Shown here in pieces: positions 42,148 to 53,520 of a stretch of DNA of 64,000 nucleotides. The stretch is from Isoetes taiwanensis (Eukaryota; Streptophyta; Lycopodiopsida; Isoetales; Isoetaceae). The stretch lies in contig JAJEKV010000009.1 in assembly GCA_021234155.1 (NCBI GenBank), positions 10,980,546 through 11,044,545 of the forward strand, written 5' to 3'. Under the pieces are notes generated by a model. It was given only the letters and a program-made list of their open reading frames with translations, did not search any database and had not been told where the DNA came from. The stretch's first letter is position 1. Every line of letters starts with the position of its first letter. A program made the position numbers and the translations under genes.

Positions 42148-43785
42148 ATGGAGTCGGAATTGAACGCCACTGGTTACACGATGAAATCTCTCCTCAAACA
42201 AGAGATTGTGCCCCACGAAGATCTAAAGAAGCTTTGGGGTGACAGAGTTCCAAATAAATCGCTACGTATTTTCCCCAAATGTTTTGTTCAAACCGAAAAA
42301 ATTAAGGCATATGTTTTCTTGTACAGTTTGAAGAATCCGAGCAATGAACAATACAAAGAGTTCATGCAAATTTACAAAAGAATTACAGGGAAGCCACATA
42401 CATGGGGTGGAATGGCTCCTCGAACCCGGGCAAAGGGCTTATTATCCGCATATAAAGGGGAGGTCAACTGGAAGAGCTTCGGATTATTATAAAACTCCCG
42501 GATGAGAAAGCCGAGGCCAGTTTTCTTCTAGACCCAAGAGAAAGCATAGGCAAATCCAACCCGACGAGGAGGGAAAATAGTAAAAGTGACAGGATGATGA
42601 AGATGATAGGGAAATAACCAAATCAGGTTCCTCTAGACCACACATTCAATCAACTCACAATCAAAACAAAAGCAGAGCAATGTTCTCGAGACCAAACATG
42701 CCATTGCGGTATATTCAATTATTAGTTGTGTTACAACAGAAAAAATCTCAAGCTTGATCTAGATTGTTTCTATCAACACGTAAAAGGTAACATCAAATCC
42801 ACTTCAAGAATCGTATGTCTACTACCATTTTGCATCATGTTGGTCAGATTGTCATGTTGTGTCTCTATGATGCCATCTCGGGGGCATTTCGCGGCAATGG
42901 ATGCCGAATGATAGATGAGGTATGTGTGGTGGTGGTGAGTTGTTGGCATCCACCATGTCCCACACCACACCCCACGATCTCCCACCACTACACTCTACCA
43001 TCTCCCACCGCCACACTCCCACACCACACACCACCACCACACTCCACCACCACCACCACACACACCACCACCATCACCACACCCTCCACCACCACCACCA
43101 CACTCCACCACCACCACCACACTCCTTCACCACCACCACACTCCACCACCACCACACCACACCACCGCAGACTCCACCATGTCCCACACCACAATCCACC
43201 ACCACCACACTCCACCACAACCACACCACACCACACCCCACCACCACACCCCACACACCACCACCACCACACCACACCCCACCACCACACTTCATCACCA
43301 CACTCCACCATGTCCCACACCACACTCCACCACCACCACATTCCACCACCACCACACCACACCACCACCACCACCACTACACCACCACCACCACCACAAC
43401 GTGTTGTGTGGTGTGTACTGTGCAGCGTATGTTGTGTGGTGTGTGGTATGTGGTGGTGTGTAAAGACTACCTTGTGTTGTGTGGTGTGTGATTGTGGTTT
43501 TCCATCAAGACGCGGGCTTACTATGTTAGGAGGTCGACATATACGTGTAGTGTTTTGTTTTGCGACTATGGCGTGACTTTGTGAAGGAATGGTTGGCTGC
43601 AACATCGCCTAGGGTTTGATAGATGCAAGCAACGGATAGGAAAAATGATATCAAAAGAAAGATTGAGTTGATGGAGCATAAAGCATCGAAATTAGAGCTG
43701 ATTTGCAATGTGATGGCAATCAATCATGACAAAGAACCGAAAAGCGCAGAGAGGGTGTTCGGGTTGTGTTTAACCAAAGGATGAA
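42148..43785 (+). pseudogene. Gene A, spliced gene of unknown function (first copy)
   Basis: It starts at ATG 42148 with MESELNATGYTMKSLLKQEI, then PHEDLKKLWGDRVPNKS and EQYKEFMQIYKRITGKPHTW, followed by an acidic, Ser-rich part in the next frame. Small exons follow, then an intron holding a long CCACCACAC array, then a last exon whose frame is clear in the second copy (IKRKIELMEHKASEIRADLH, ending VRVVRTKG). Splice sites are conserved in both copies. I recognise no domain. It lies next to TE genes and may be a transposon accessory gene. Indels against copy 2 break the frame at about 42430 and elsewhere. Confidence 0.5.
42930..43480. repeat. CCACCACAC minisatellite within an intron of gene A
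   Basis: About 450 bp made almost only of C, A and T in CCACCACAC, CACTCCACCA and related words, followed at 43400-43480 by a shorter G/T-rich stretch (GTGTGGTGTG) complementary to it. It begins right after the GTATGTGTGG donor. Transcribed RNA could fold into a long hairpin. Long apparent ORFs rich in His, Thr and Pro here are translation of the repeat. Confidence 0.9.
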
Positions 43786-44043
43786 GAGCTAAATGGTAAA
43801 GTGTTGTTCCGGCTAGGAATTAATTAAAAACCAAATTGAGCTAAAGGCATGTGAAGACTTCATCACTGGAGCTGCTACCTCGAATGCAAAGATTTGAGAT
43901 TTTTTCTCGAGCGTAGTGGTCATGACACCTTTTTAGATCCCGGCAGACTTCCAATGCTTCCCGAGGCGTAAGAAGAGGGTGATGAAGGTTGTCCATTTTG
44001 TGGACGTTGTCCGAAATGGGAGGGTAAAATGTTGCCAGCCAGA

Positions 44044-44801
44044 TAGCGTAATGCAAATACCAAGATCACATTCCATGTCTATCACACCATTTGAGGTAAA
44101 TATTATCATCTCTAACCCTCGCCTAAAGACTCTATTGATTTTGAATTTGTTTTGCGCATTACTCTAGAACCTGCTGCAGCCCCGCCAGGGCCACATTATG
44201 ATCGAGACATGGCTTTTGGCTTTTGGTGTTCGAGTGGTACCACAAGAACCAATAGACACAAGTAAGTCCAAAGAGGGGTGAAAGCAAGGTTTGGGAAGTT
44301 TCGATGCTTGTACCCGTGTCTCTTTCATCCTGGCTTAGTCTCTTCCATCCTGGTCGGGTTTAGTCTTTTTTTGTCCTGTTTATTGTATCTAAAGTGCCCC
44401 TCGATGAGATCGCCGCCATTTTAGGGGCACTTTAGATATATATAAACAGAACATCGAAAAGAGAGTAAAAGCCCGGCGCGGACCCTCTTGAATGGTTGTC
44501 AACTCACCAGGCTTGATATTGTTCGCTGCAAACAATATAGATTCACGCCGCAAACAAATACCTTAACTAATGTTTACCGATGTTGTCACGTGTCCACCGA
44601 CTTAGTGTTTGCAGAATTGCGTAAATTTGAGACCAAGGATATCCAACAGCTTATCCACGCCTCGATCGCTTATGAGACTGCAAGATATCTCCCCGGTTGT
44701 ACCTAGAATTCACCCCATTTGATACTCCTAAGTCAATCCCACTGCCGACGGCATGGAGACTCCAAAACGAAATTTGATAGTCAACTGAATGCAATGTACA
44801 A
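44044..44801 (+). pseudogene. Gene B upstream exons (first copy, truncated at its start)
   Basis: Homology with B' begins at 44044 (GCGTAATGCA). The upstream exons seen at 53996-54210 in B' are missing here because block A is joined directly. The exon ending at 44801 (donor AA then GTAAGTACC) encodes LRKFETKDIQQLIHA and FTPFDTP in broken frames; the B' copy is clearer. No domain recognised in this part. Confidence 0.5.
44386..44438. repeat. 15-bp perfect inverted repeat beside a TATA run
   Basis: TATCTAAAGTGCCCC (44386-44400) and its exact complement (44424-44438) enclose 23 bases. TATATATAAA follows at once. The same hairpin and TATA run occur in B' at 54578-54630 with a changed loop but unchanged arms. 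It could be a promoter element of gene B or a small mobile hairpin. Confidence 0.85.
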
Positions 44802-44880
44802 GTAAGTACCGATGCCACATACATGATTTATTTTTGTATTTTTTTCTCGTGGTCTTCCTCATTTCAATTATGTTGCGTAG

Positions 44881-45754
44881 ATAAATGCTACCGCAACTGA
44901 AGCCATGACGAAGAGATTCCTAGTGCATCCGATTTAGGGGGAAAAATTAATTCCCTTTGAGATTCATTCTCAGTATGGGGTCCTTCACCGTAAAAAGTTT
45001 TGGTGTCAATATGAGCCAAATGCGGATGCAGTGATGAAGCCGACAAAGAAACCCCGATCCTCGACAAGATGCAGACTGCCAACGAGTCCAATACAACCTC
45101 AACCAACAAAACCAAGAGGTTAACTGAAATTCTCCTTGTTTCGATTTTAATGGGGTTTTAGGCAAGTTTTATGACTTGAAAGAGAGGATCCCCTCAGATC
45201 GGCCGAGCCAGAAGTGACAATCTAGAAATTGAACCATCAAAAGTTCGCAGCCTCCGTGCCCGGATTTCGTGGAGTTCTTAGAATGGTGTTTTTCAAAATT
45301 TGAGATTGCATTGTGCTCCAAAGATGGCTAAGAGTAATGTTGACTTGTTGACGAGAAAGTTGCCGCAGGAATATAAGGGCAGATTTCTTTTATTTGGAAT
45401 CGTGGATTACCGCACCAACACAAAATTAAAAGTGGTTAATAAGCCAATTTTCCTTAAGGATCTGTCCAAAGTGTACCAGAAATTTTGGAGATACCAGGTG
45501 ACAAACACATTGTTGATAGATGACAGAGATATAAGGGTTCTCGCCAACCAAATTTCAACACAATGATATGTCCAAATAGTTTTGCTCCTACGTTTGGATT
45601 CCAATTTCCTTTGGAGCAACTCAAACCATGGTCGGGAGGGACTTCCGCCGCGAAAAGTGTGCCAATTTATGTGAAGGAACATCAAATGTGGAACATGTGG
45701 GATTCTCAAGAGTCACAAGAATCGCATGAAAATGCTCGACAAGTATTTTCATAA
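44881..45754 (+). pseudogene. Gene B: FCP1/NIF-like HAD phosphatase domain (first copy)
   Basis: The acceptor TGCGTAG at 44880 opens an exon with FYDLKER, preceded in B' by LLVSDFNGVLGKFYDL, the HAD motif with the catalytic Asp before x-Asn-Gly. Then come SKMAKSNVDLLTRKL, VVNKPIFLKDLSKVYQKFW and NTLLIDDRDIR. The wording KPIFLKxL followed by NTLLIDD is that of plant FCP1-like (NIF) phosphatases, which remove phosphate from proteins such as the RNA polymerase II tail. The region at 45240-45300 (FLEWC-like) also fits. Frames are broken at several CAG/CTG sites. Confidence 0.7.
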
Positions 45755-45841
45755 ATGAATCTTGTAAAACTCTTTGAAAGTCAATATAAGTAAAAGAATT
45801 TCTATGATATGTGTTGTACTTTTTCAATTTAAAATATTTGA

Positions 45842-46663
45842 ATGGATTGTGAGCAAATGTTCTCGTGTGTGTTTAGAACTAGAGATGATAGAGCTTCGGC
45901 AGTCCCTGACTATCTAAAGCCAAATACACATGTGGAAGTGGTGCTGAATGGAACTGAAACTGTCGTGATTAGCTCCACCGACATCAAAATTTTGGAAGCT
46001 GATACGCAGTGGTTCAATGATCAATTGATCCTCCTCTTCTCAAGGTGATACTTTCATCTGATTTGTGATCATCAGGATTGTGCGCATATGTTTGCAGATA
46101 CATGGAATACTTCTTGATTCTCCAAGGAATGAGCCATCCCTTTCATTTCTTTGACCCTCTTTTTCACTCGACATTGTCCAAGGACACAAATAGTTACAAA
46201 ACAATAAGGAAACATGTGAATCTGGATAAGTGCCGCGACATGTTTTTTGCCCGCTTGTGATGGACATCACCGACCTGCTTTTCGATTGTAAACCACGCCA
46301 AGTCTCGCATCGGAGAGATATAAACCAGTGGATATATCACTTTGATAGCTCTGCTTGCATGGCGTAAGGCATATATTGAGAGGTTAGTACTTGCTCATTG
46401 CATTTTGCTGTTGTGGCACAATGACAACAAACTTTGAGTGCAGGTTCCTGGAATTGCTTGGACACAATAATTTCAGCTTTACAACCTCAGATGTTGTGAA
46501 AATTTCCAGAACGCCTCTTCAAACCGATGGTCATTCATGTGGCCCCGCCAGATGTTCGCTTTATGCACAAATTTGTCGTGGGTACTTAAAAGGAGTGAAT
46601 ATATTGTTGCCTGATCTAGTAAGTCAACTTAAATGTAGCAGACAAACCAAACTCAAGTATTGA
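45842..46663 (+). pseudogene. Gene B: ULP1-like cysteine protease domain (first copy)
   Basis: STDIKILEADTQWFNDQLIL matches the W-x-N-D entry motif of ULP1/C48 proteases, which release SUMO from proteins. Next comes a segment with YHFDS (the likely catalytic Asp region, near 46340). Then, across an intron whose phase is exact (AG at 46382, acceptor at 46443, giving ERFLELLGH), follows PLQTDGHSCGPARCSLYAQI, with the Gln and the nucleophile Cys (46538-46540). It lies on the same strand as the phosphatase domain and probably in the same spliced gene. Divergent from canonical ULP1. Confidence 0.65.
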
Positions 46664-46785
46664 CAAAGTGTGGTTAACTCGTGTTGTGGACATTTCAGAC
46701 CAGGATCTAGTTGATGTTAGAGTGTTCATGCTTGAAGTTTTAAGATTAGAAGCAACAAAAGCTGGAACTGAGAGGAACATATGTA

Positions 46786-47102
46786 GGGTGAAAGCATGCT
46801 AGGGTGTACCATCTAAAGTTCTTTTAGGGAGTGCAAAACTACCAAAAAAAAGTACCCAACTGGTACTAGGAACTTGCATTAATGTCTCAATAAACAATAA
46901 GTTTGAGAGTTGATTCATTCATTTTAGTCTCTAATAGTATTTTTATCATCTACTATTATAGATTGACATGTTATTGACCTTCAATTCAAAAATTTTGGAT
47001 TGATTTTAATGGGAAGAAAAACAAAAGTACCAGCTTTTTAAAGTACCCAAGGTAGGTACTTTTGAGGGTTCAAAAGTGGTACACCATAGCATGCTTTCAC
47101 CC
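46786..47102. mobile_element. MITE with 26-bp terminal inverted repeats
   Basis: 317 bp bounded by inverted repeats that begin GGGTGAAAGCATGCTA (46786-46811 and 47077-47102, one mismatch in 26). B' lacks it: the sequence there goes from ACATATGTA straight to TTGGGAAG, so 57000 is an empty site. A short extra CCGGGGA follows the right end in B. The target duplication is not clear, so the superfamily is unassigned. Confidence 0.88.
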
Positions 47103-47299
47103 CCGGGGATTGGGAAGTATGTAGGTGCATGAGTCACCTCGCACTTAAATCATCAGATATATCTTTCTTATGTACATAATTGTTATTGTAACCTCGATTC
47201 ATTTCAATGAAAATTCATATTCAATTCATCTCACAAACAAAGGAATCAAGTGTTTCAAAGAATTCAAATCTTCAAAAGAAATCAAGACAAACTCATTTT

Positions 47300-49140
47300 C
47301 ACAAATTTGAAGTACAAAACTTCACATGAGTTCTCAAAACTACGTAATGGTTTTACATTTCATCATCATCGAAAGAACTTCGGCAAATTTTGTAAAATTT
47401 TCTCCTCATCTAAAGGATCCATCCTATATACACCTGCTTTTGACGCTTTAGTTGGTGGCATGTGAAGTCCGATTGCACGATCCGTTGTGAATACTATGCC
47501 TAAGCGCTTTTTACCGCAAAAATCATAGTCGACGGTTGATCTTGCTCCTTCTTGTAATACATACCTTCTATGACACTATCACCGGGCGAGGTACCATGTT
47601 CCATTGAGTTGGAAGTCTTTCTCCACTATCCATTTTGGTTTTGTGCACATCGTAATCCAAAATTCAAACCCTCATCATTCCCTTTCGAGCAACAACAAAG
47701 AAAATTATCACCAACTATAAGTGCCTCTCGCTAACATCGTGGGATTGGAGGAGAACAAGGACCCGGCTGATTTACGGGTCCTCAATGTCGCATGCACATT
47801 GAGGATGGTACAATAACTTGAAGTTTCCAATCATCAACGAGTGCTTGTTCACACAACCGCCCCACATGCCATCCAAGCAAGAGTCGCAGGCTAGCATGAA
47901 AGTTCCCTCGCAGTAACCGCAATGGAGATTCGTGATTGAATGTATGTACACAATGGATCCGCCTAGTGTCCAAAAATCCTTTCTCGCACCCCATGCTTTC
48001 TTTCTATCTATATCCTCCACCTTGACTTCCCAAAAGAACCTTTTTATATTCTTCCTCTTACGGGTTTCAGATGTGTTCATCCACTCCTGATGTTCCACAA
48101 GTAAACATCTCTTCGAACTTCTACCACTTCATGAGCATTACCCAATTTTATGTCAAGTATTTTAATTGCGCTTGTCTTAACCATCTCTTCAACTCAGCCA
48201 GCTTTTGCCATCGTGTTCACCTTTCCCGTGGTTAGAACCAAAAAATTCCACATCATATAGACATCGCTGTCGCTTTTATGTACCTAGCCACAAAGTAAAA
48301 TGGTCTAGAAGCCTTGAATTGAGATGTCGCACCATCCGAAAACACATAATGTCTCTTTGGAACCCTTCCTTTCTCGCCCGTGATATTTGTGGTGCTTCAT
48401 CAAGCAAAGGTTGCACCTAACAAAGTATCGTGGTTCCCTATCATCCGATACATAGTAATGTAATCTCATCCGCCATCGAAGTCATACCGATATGTTATTT
48501 GAACCAAAATGGTAATCTGGTTATTGACCCAAATAAGATCGACCGCACCTCCTCTTGTTCCTTGAATGTATAGTTCTCTCTCGCAAAATCCACTACCGAG
48601 ACATGCATCCGGAGATTCTCCGTAGCTCCTTAAACTGCTTTTGCCCGCCATTGGTACCGAAATTATGCAAAGGAAAGATTTTTAGACGCTTCTTCGCTTA
48701 TCCGTATTCTTTGGTTCTCGCCTCATTGTACCGATGAGTCGGGCCTCCTACCGTAACTCGAGACGCTGTCTTTTTCATAGTCAATGTAATTCCCATTTCA
48801 CTTTCCTACACGCCACTTCCTTCCATGGGACAGTCCGAAACTTCTTGATTCCACACAGTCACAATTTCCAAGGATGCACGCCTTCTTGTGAAACTCATCT
48901 AATTCACTCTTTGGACACAATATAGATCTCCACAAGCTTCCTCAGACTTGCAATTTTATGCTGGTGTGCCCCGCATTGACCAAGTTCATGTGATCTACAA
49001 ACATCGTAGGTGCAAGTGCAATTCTTCTGATGTTTGGTTCTCATCCCATTGAGTCCATCCACTAGCATTTGCATCCTCACGTACGAATGCAACAGCAACT
49101 ATTGAAGTCTTTCAATTTCACAACAAACCAGTGGTTTTAG
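47300..49140 (-). pseudogene. Tnp2: second DDD transposase-like gene
   Basis: Minus strand, same family as Tnp1. Cys/His part (49000-48900): CTCTYDVCRSHELGQCGAHQ. First Asp (48588-48590) in VVDFARENYTF; then QITILVQITYRYDF. Second Asp (48334-48336) in the SDGATSQFKASRPFYF reading. Third Asp (48210-48212) in FFGSNHGKGEHDG. A Cys-rich part (CGYCEGTFMLACDSC, 47920-47870) follows, then a C-terminal module with a GMYYKK block near 47570. It converges on gene B. Each motif is intact but lies in different frames because of indels. Confidence 0.7.
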
Positions 49141-49319
49141 CTTCTCAAAAGCTCAAGATCTAATCTTAATTTCTCGATGTTGGTCCGTAAAACCTCTTGA
49201 ACAATAGCATCTGCATGAAATGAACAAAGAACCGTTAGATGTGTATACCACACCAAACCATGCACCATACCATGCCCCACACTCATCATATTCACTGAAC
49301 GAGCACCTTAGTGTTGTAA

Positions 49320-49699
49320 TACACACACACACACACACCCCACCACACACCATACCATTCACCACACACCATACACCAAATGGTGGAGTGTGGAGGGTGG
49401 TGGAGTGTGGTTGTGGTGGTGGTGGAGTGGTGGTGGGGGGGGGGGGGTGGTGGTGGATTGTGGTGGTGGTGGGGTGGTGGTGGGGGGTGGTGGTGGAGTG
49501 GTGTGTGGTGTGGTGGTGGGGGTGGTGGTGGTGGTGTGTAGTGGTGTGTGTGGTGCTATGATGTGGTGTGGTGGAGTGGTGGTGGGGTGGGTGGTCGGTG
49601 GTGTGTGGTGGAGTGTGGTGGTGGTGGAGTGTGGTGGGGGGTAGTGGTGGTGGTGTGGTGTGGTGTTGTGGATTGTGGTGTGATGTGGTGGTGGTGGTG
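49320..49699. repeat. GTGGTGGT minisatellite with CA run and G13 tract
   Basis: A CACACA run (49320-49340) leads into CACCACACACCA words and then into a G/T-rich array, the reverse complement of the gene A intron array, with 13 consecutive G at 49435-49447. On the Tnp2 strand it reads as CCACCAC and lies upstream of that gene. The array is cut at 49699 by the CACTA element. Apparent Val/Gly/Trp-rich ORFs are repeat translation. Confidence 0.9.
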
Positions 49700-49727
49700 C
49701 ACTACAAGAGAATGAGGGTTTTTGTCG

Positions 49728-50025
49728 TAAAAAATCGCCGATGGTCTTCATAAAAATAGATTAACCGCCTAGATCCCATCGGGCCGACGATTTATCCGAC
49801 GAATATTATCCGGACGATTGAGTGTCGAAAAATCGCCGAAAATCGCCAATTCTTCCGGACGCATTGAGTGTCGAAAAATCGCCGGGCTTTTTCCACGCAT
49901 TGAGTGTCGAAAAATCGCCGAAAAACGCCATAAAAATCGCGCCGTAAAAAATCGCCGACAAATCGCCACAATTTTTGTCGAAAAATCGCCATAATTTTCA
50001 CCAAAAAATCGCCAAATCTTTCATC
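49728..50025. repeat. Left subterminal repeats of the CACTA element
   Basis: About a dozen short units of the form GTCGAAAAATCGCCG, spaced 11-40 bp. CACTA transposases bind such arrays near the ends. The right-end units read GTCAGAAAAA-type on the same sense, so the left units may have lost A from CAG. Confidence 0.85.
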
Positions 50026-50039
50026 ATTTTTTTTTTGGC

Positions 50040-53000
50040 GTAGGGGTCTATTTGCATTTTGTCCCGATTTTTCATTTTGTCTCCAATTCTGAATTTTGTA
50101 TCGATTTGCACTTCCTCTTCATTATCTATTTAGTAATGCTACCGAAGTTTAACATGAATGTAGGCTAGAAGTTATGAATAAATAATAGAACCGTAAAACA
50201 AGGACTCCTTTTATTTGAATGTAATCATAGTTACATGTAACAATCTTTACAACGCCAACAAGTAAAATGTGGCAAGATGCTTCTTCTTCAAAACATGTTC
50301 TATAAACAAGTAGCCTGCAACCTGCAACCTCCAACAATAGAATGTTGAACCAAGCAATAGCAAAGTGCGCAGTAGTGAATGCACGAAGGAGCAGTCCCTC
50401 TTCGATAAGCCCCCTTTCTTCATCGCACCTGCAACATTTGATAAATAACCCCCGCCAACAACCCGGACATTATGGTCGGGCCTTTAAAGACGTAAAAAGA
50501 AAATAGTGATCAATTGAACAAATCATTTTAAGGACGAAACCGCCTTTGCAAAGAAATTATGAACTTTCAAGGCCTCAAACATCTCATTTGATATGTCTAT
50601 GAACCAAGAAGAAAAAAATCAGCAAGAGAGAGAGATCAAGGTAAAGGAACACCGCTGATCGTGATTTTTCTTGAAGGCAAAAATTTCATTGTCTTTACCA
50701 GACTCAACCACTTTGTAGCAGCTCATAAAATTTTAAGACTCAAATGTCTCCCTTTATATGTCTATGAACATACCAAAATTTATGCTTCTAGGAACATAAC
50801 AAAAATCAAAAATCAGAAAAATATTTATCAAACAGAGAGAATTAAAGTAGTGTCACCCCAATTTTGTGTCTAACTCGAGAATCATCGATGTCGGTAATAA
50901 AAACATGGAAAGAAAGTCCGAGCTATTTAAAGGCACAAGTTTCTATTTAAGAAGGCCTTCTAGCATTCTTAGCTTTCAATATAGATGTAAATGTTTGTGC
51001 TATAAATACATCTTACTCGCTAAAACATAAAAAATACAACTACATAAGCAAGCATTACCTAAACAACTCGCTTTCACCTTTATGGCCGCCACTACACTTA
51101 GATTTTGTAGCATCTAAATACAACCGTGATAGGAACAAAGCATGTAGCTATGGCCATTAATTCCAAAGATATCCATATCCAGCTCAATAAGAACTCGAAC
51201 TATCAAAGATTTAGCATTCTCTCAAATATGCATTTGGCACTTTAAGAAACCATGTAAGCAAAGATTTCTATTTTCTTACATACCTTAAAATTTTATCATG
51301 ATAATCGGCCATTTCCTCGCCTTTAGAAATTTATTGAAATCGCCAAACATTACCATAAAAAAAACATTCTCCAACACGATTAGAAGAAGCATGGAAGCTT
51401 GTTCTTGCACCATAACCAAGGACATATGTTCAATTTAATATGAATACTAGAAACCTTAAAACTTTCCATGGTCGAAACTAAGCATTCAGCAAAGTACCTA
51501 TATTACTATAGGCTAACCCGAAAATATATGCCCCGGACAATAATAATTATTCCCGCCATTTGAGTGTCCACGCCGCACTGTGGTCTGCAACAGAGGGCCC
51601 GCTTTGTCAACAACCGCTTGTCACAATTTTTGATCCGCAGCCCATTTTCTGATCTCTATTCAACCTATTTATGAACATTTAAGACCATTTTCATGACATC
51701 TTTCTAAAACTCTATCTTTTTGCCAATGAAGCAAGAATCTTGCAAAGGTTTCACATTCTAGATCATATATTATTTCTCAAATGTAAAATTGTAAAACCAT
51801 AAGAACCAACCTGGTTTATTTGCTCCAAGCTTCAGATTTTGTCATGATCCGCACAACCGAATCAAGCCCAAAAGCGAGCCGTTTTAGCACAAGTCTCTAT
51901 CACCTTGGTACAAATGAGCTTTTTTTAGTCGTTTCAAAGCACAAAGGCCCTTTTCGGCAGAACTGGACCACCTGGTCTTGGCACATCACAGGTTCAAAGC
52001 TATCCGCAGATGTGTAGGCGGCCATTTTAGGCGTATATTTGCACGCTTAAGCACCTAGGCTTATTAGCATAACACAGCCTATCAACAAATGGATCTAGGT
52101 ATACCGAACATAACCAAATCGGTAGCCTAACAGATCCGACAACAGCTATTTTCGCATGGCATAGAAGTCCAAATTTTATTTTTTTCGACCGCAATGTGCA
52201 AATTCAACAAGTATTTTTGCTATCACACTCCATGTTTGTCGCGATCACAGAGGGTCGCTTTTGGCGGCCATGGACAAAATCCATTTTTATAAACCACATA
52301 TGCCCTAAATCGACCTTGCAAGTTTTCAAAGGTCGACGCTCACCATTATTAGTTTTTGGCAAGAATACCATCAAATTTTTGTAAAGGACATGTGTAACCT
52401 TATGACACTTAGAAGCCAAATAGTTACCTACACCAAAGAATTCCAAGCGTGAATTCAGATTTAATTTTCTTGTCAAATGTCACCAAATAGAAAGCATTTT
52501 GTATTTCTACAATATTACTTATCATTGTCAACCATTAAAACATTGTGCTGGTTTGAACCCCTATTTGCGCTTTGTGTTGTTAAAGAGCATTCTCAAGCAT
52601 TTTGCCAAATGCAAAATTACAAGCACGAAATATGGCTAAAAACTAAAAGGCAATAAGCCTTAACTTTTTTTAAAAACAATATACGATATCCATTAAGGAT
52701 CATGAAAGTTTGAAGGGTTAAATATTCCCATTATCCATTTTTTGCCAAATACAAGGCCTTAGAGTTATCCCCAAAGTAGTATTATTATTTGTTATCCATG
52801 TCATCTTCTTTGTTTCTATCCATGCCATCTTTCAATCATTTGACGGTTCATGTGTACCAACCTTGTCATATGTCTTGTTCCCAAGTGGGCATCCAAATTT
52901 AGAACTTGTGAAAATCCTATAATCAATTTCCTCATATAGTTCATAGTTCATCATTCCTTATAAATTTCAATAAAACTATATTCAACTTCTAGATATCATA

Positions 53001-53200
53001 GCTAGCGCGGCAAAATTTTGACAATTCAAAGACTAAAGTCTTTTAGAAAATAGTGGCAACAAACCTAAAATACTAGTTAGGGATGGAAACTTGCGATTGT
53101 TTTCCCCCAAAAACTTAAATAATACATCATTGACAAAATCGAGGGGTTAGCTTTTCAAAATATCAAATGTCATCTACAACGGACTCGTAAATGAAATGTT
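50040..53200. other. Interior of the CACTA element, no gene seen
   Basis: AT-rich sequence with only short frames on both strands (longest 90 codons, 52204-52476, no domain). No splice-bounded exon was recognised. It may contain remnants of transposase introns, but nothing supports that. Confidence 0.6.
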
Positions 53201-53215
53201 ATGACTAAAATTGTA

Positions 53216-53520
53216 ATAGTGCTATCTTCTGACGTATTCTCTGAAGATTTTTCTGACGATAAACTTGACACAAATTTTGACGCAAATCCTGACGCTTTTT
53301 CTGACGCACTTTCTGACGCTTTTCTTGACATTTTTTCTGACGAAAAGTCTGACGCTTTTTCTGACGCTTTTTCTGACGCTTTTTCTGACGTTACATTTCT
53401 GACGCTTTTTCCGAATGTCCGAAAATTGTCAAAAATCGCCGTAAAAGCAATCGTCGAAAAATTCGCCGAGCATCTGCCGCAAAAATTTCTTTAGTCAGCC
53501 TGACGATTTTTCTGACAAAT
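53216..53520. repeat. Right subterminal repeats of the CACTA element
   Basis: A dense run of TTTTTCTGACGC units (about fourteen between 53228 and 53410) in direct orientation, with scattered units to 53520. Read on the other strand they are GCGTCAGAAAAA, close to the left-end unit. Confidence 0.88.

Noticed and set aside
42815-43576. Long plus- and minus-strand ORFs rich in His/Thr/Pro or Val/Gly/Trp
   Set aside because: They are translations of the CCACCACAC minisatellite in every frame. The region is an intron with conserved splice sites in both copies.
49359-49751. Pro/His/Thr-rich minus-strand ORF of 130 codons
   Set aside because: It is repeat translation of the GTGGTGGT array, and it runs over the CACTA element border.
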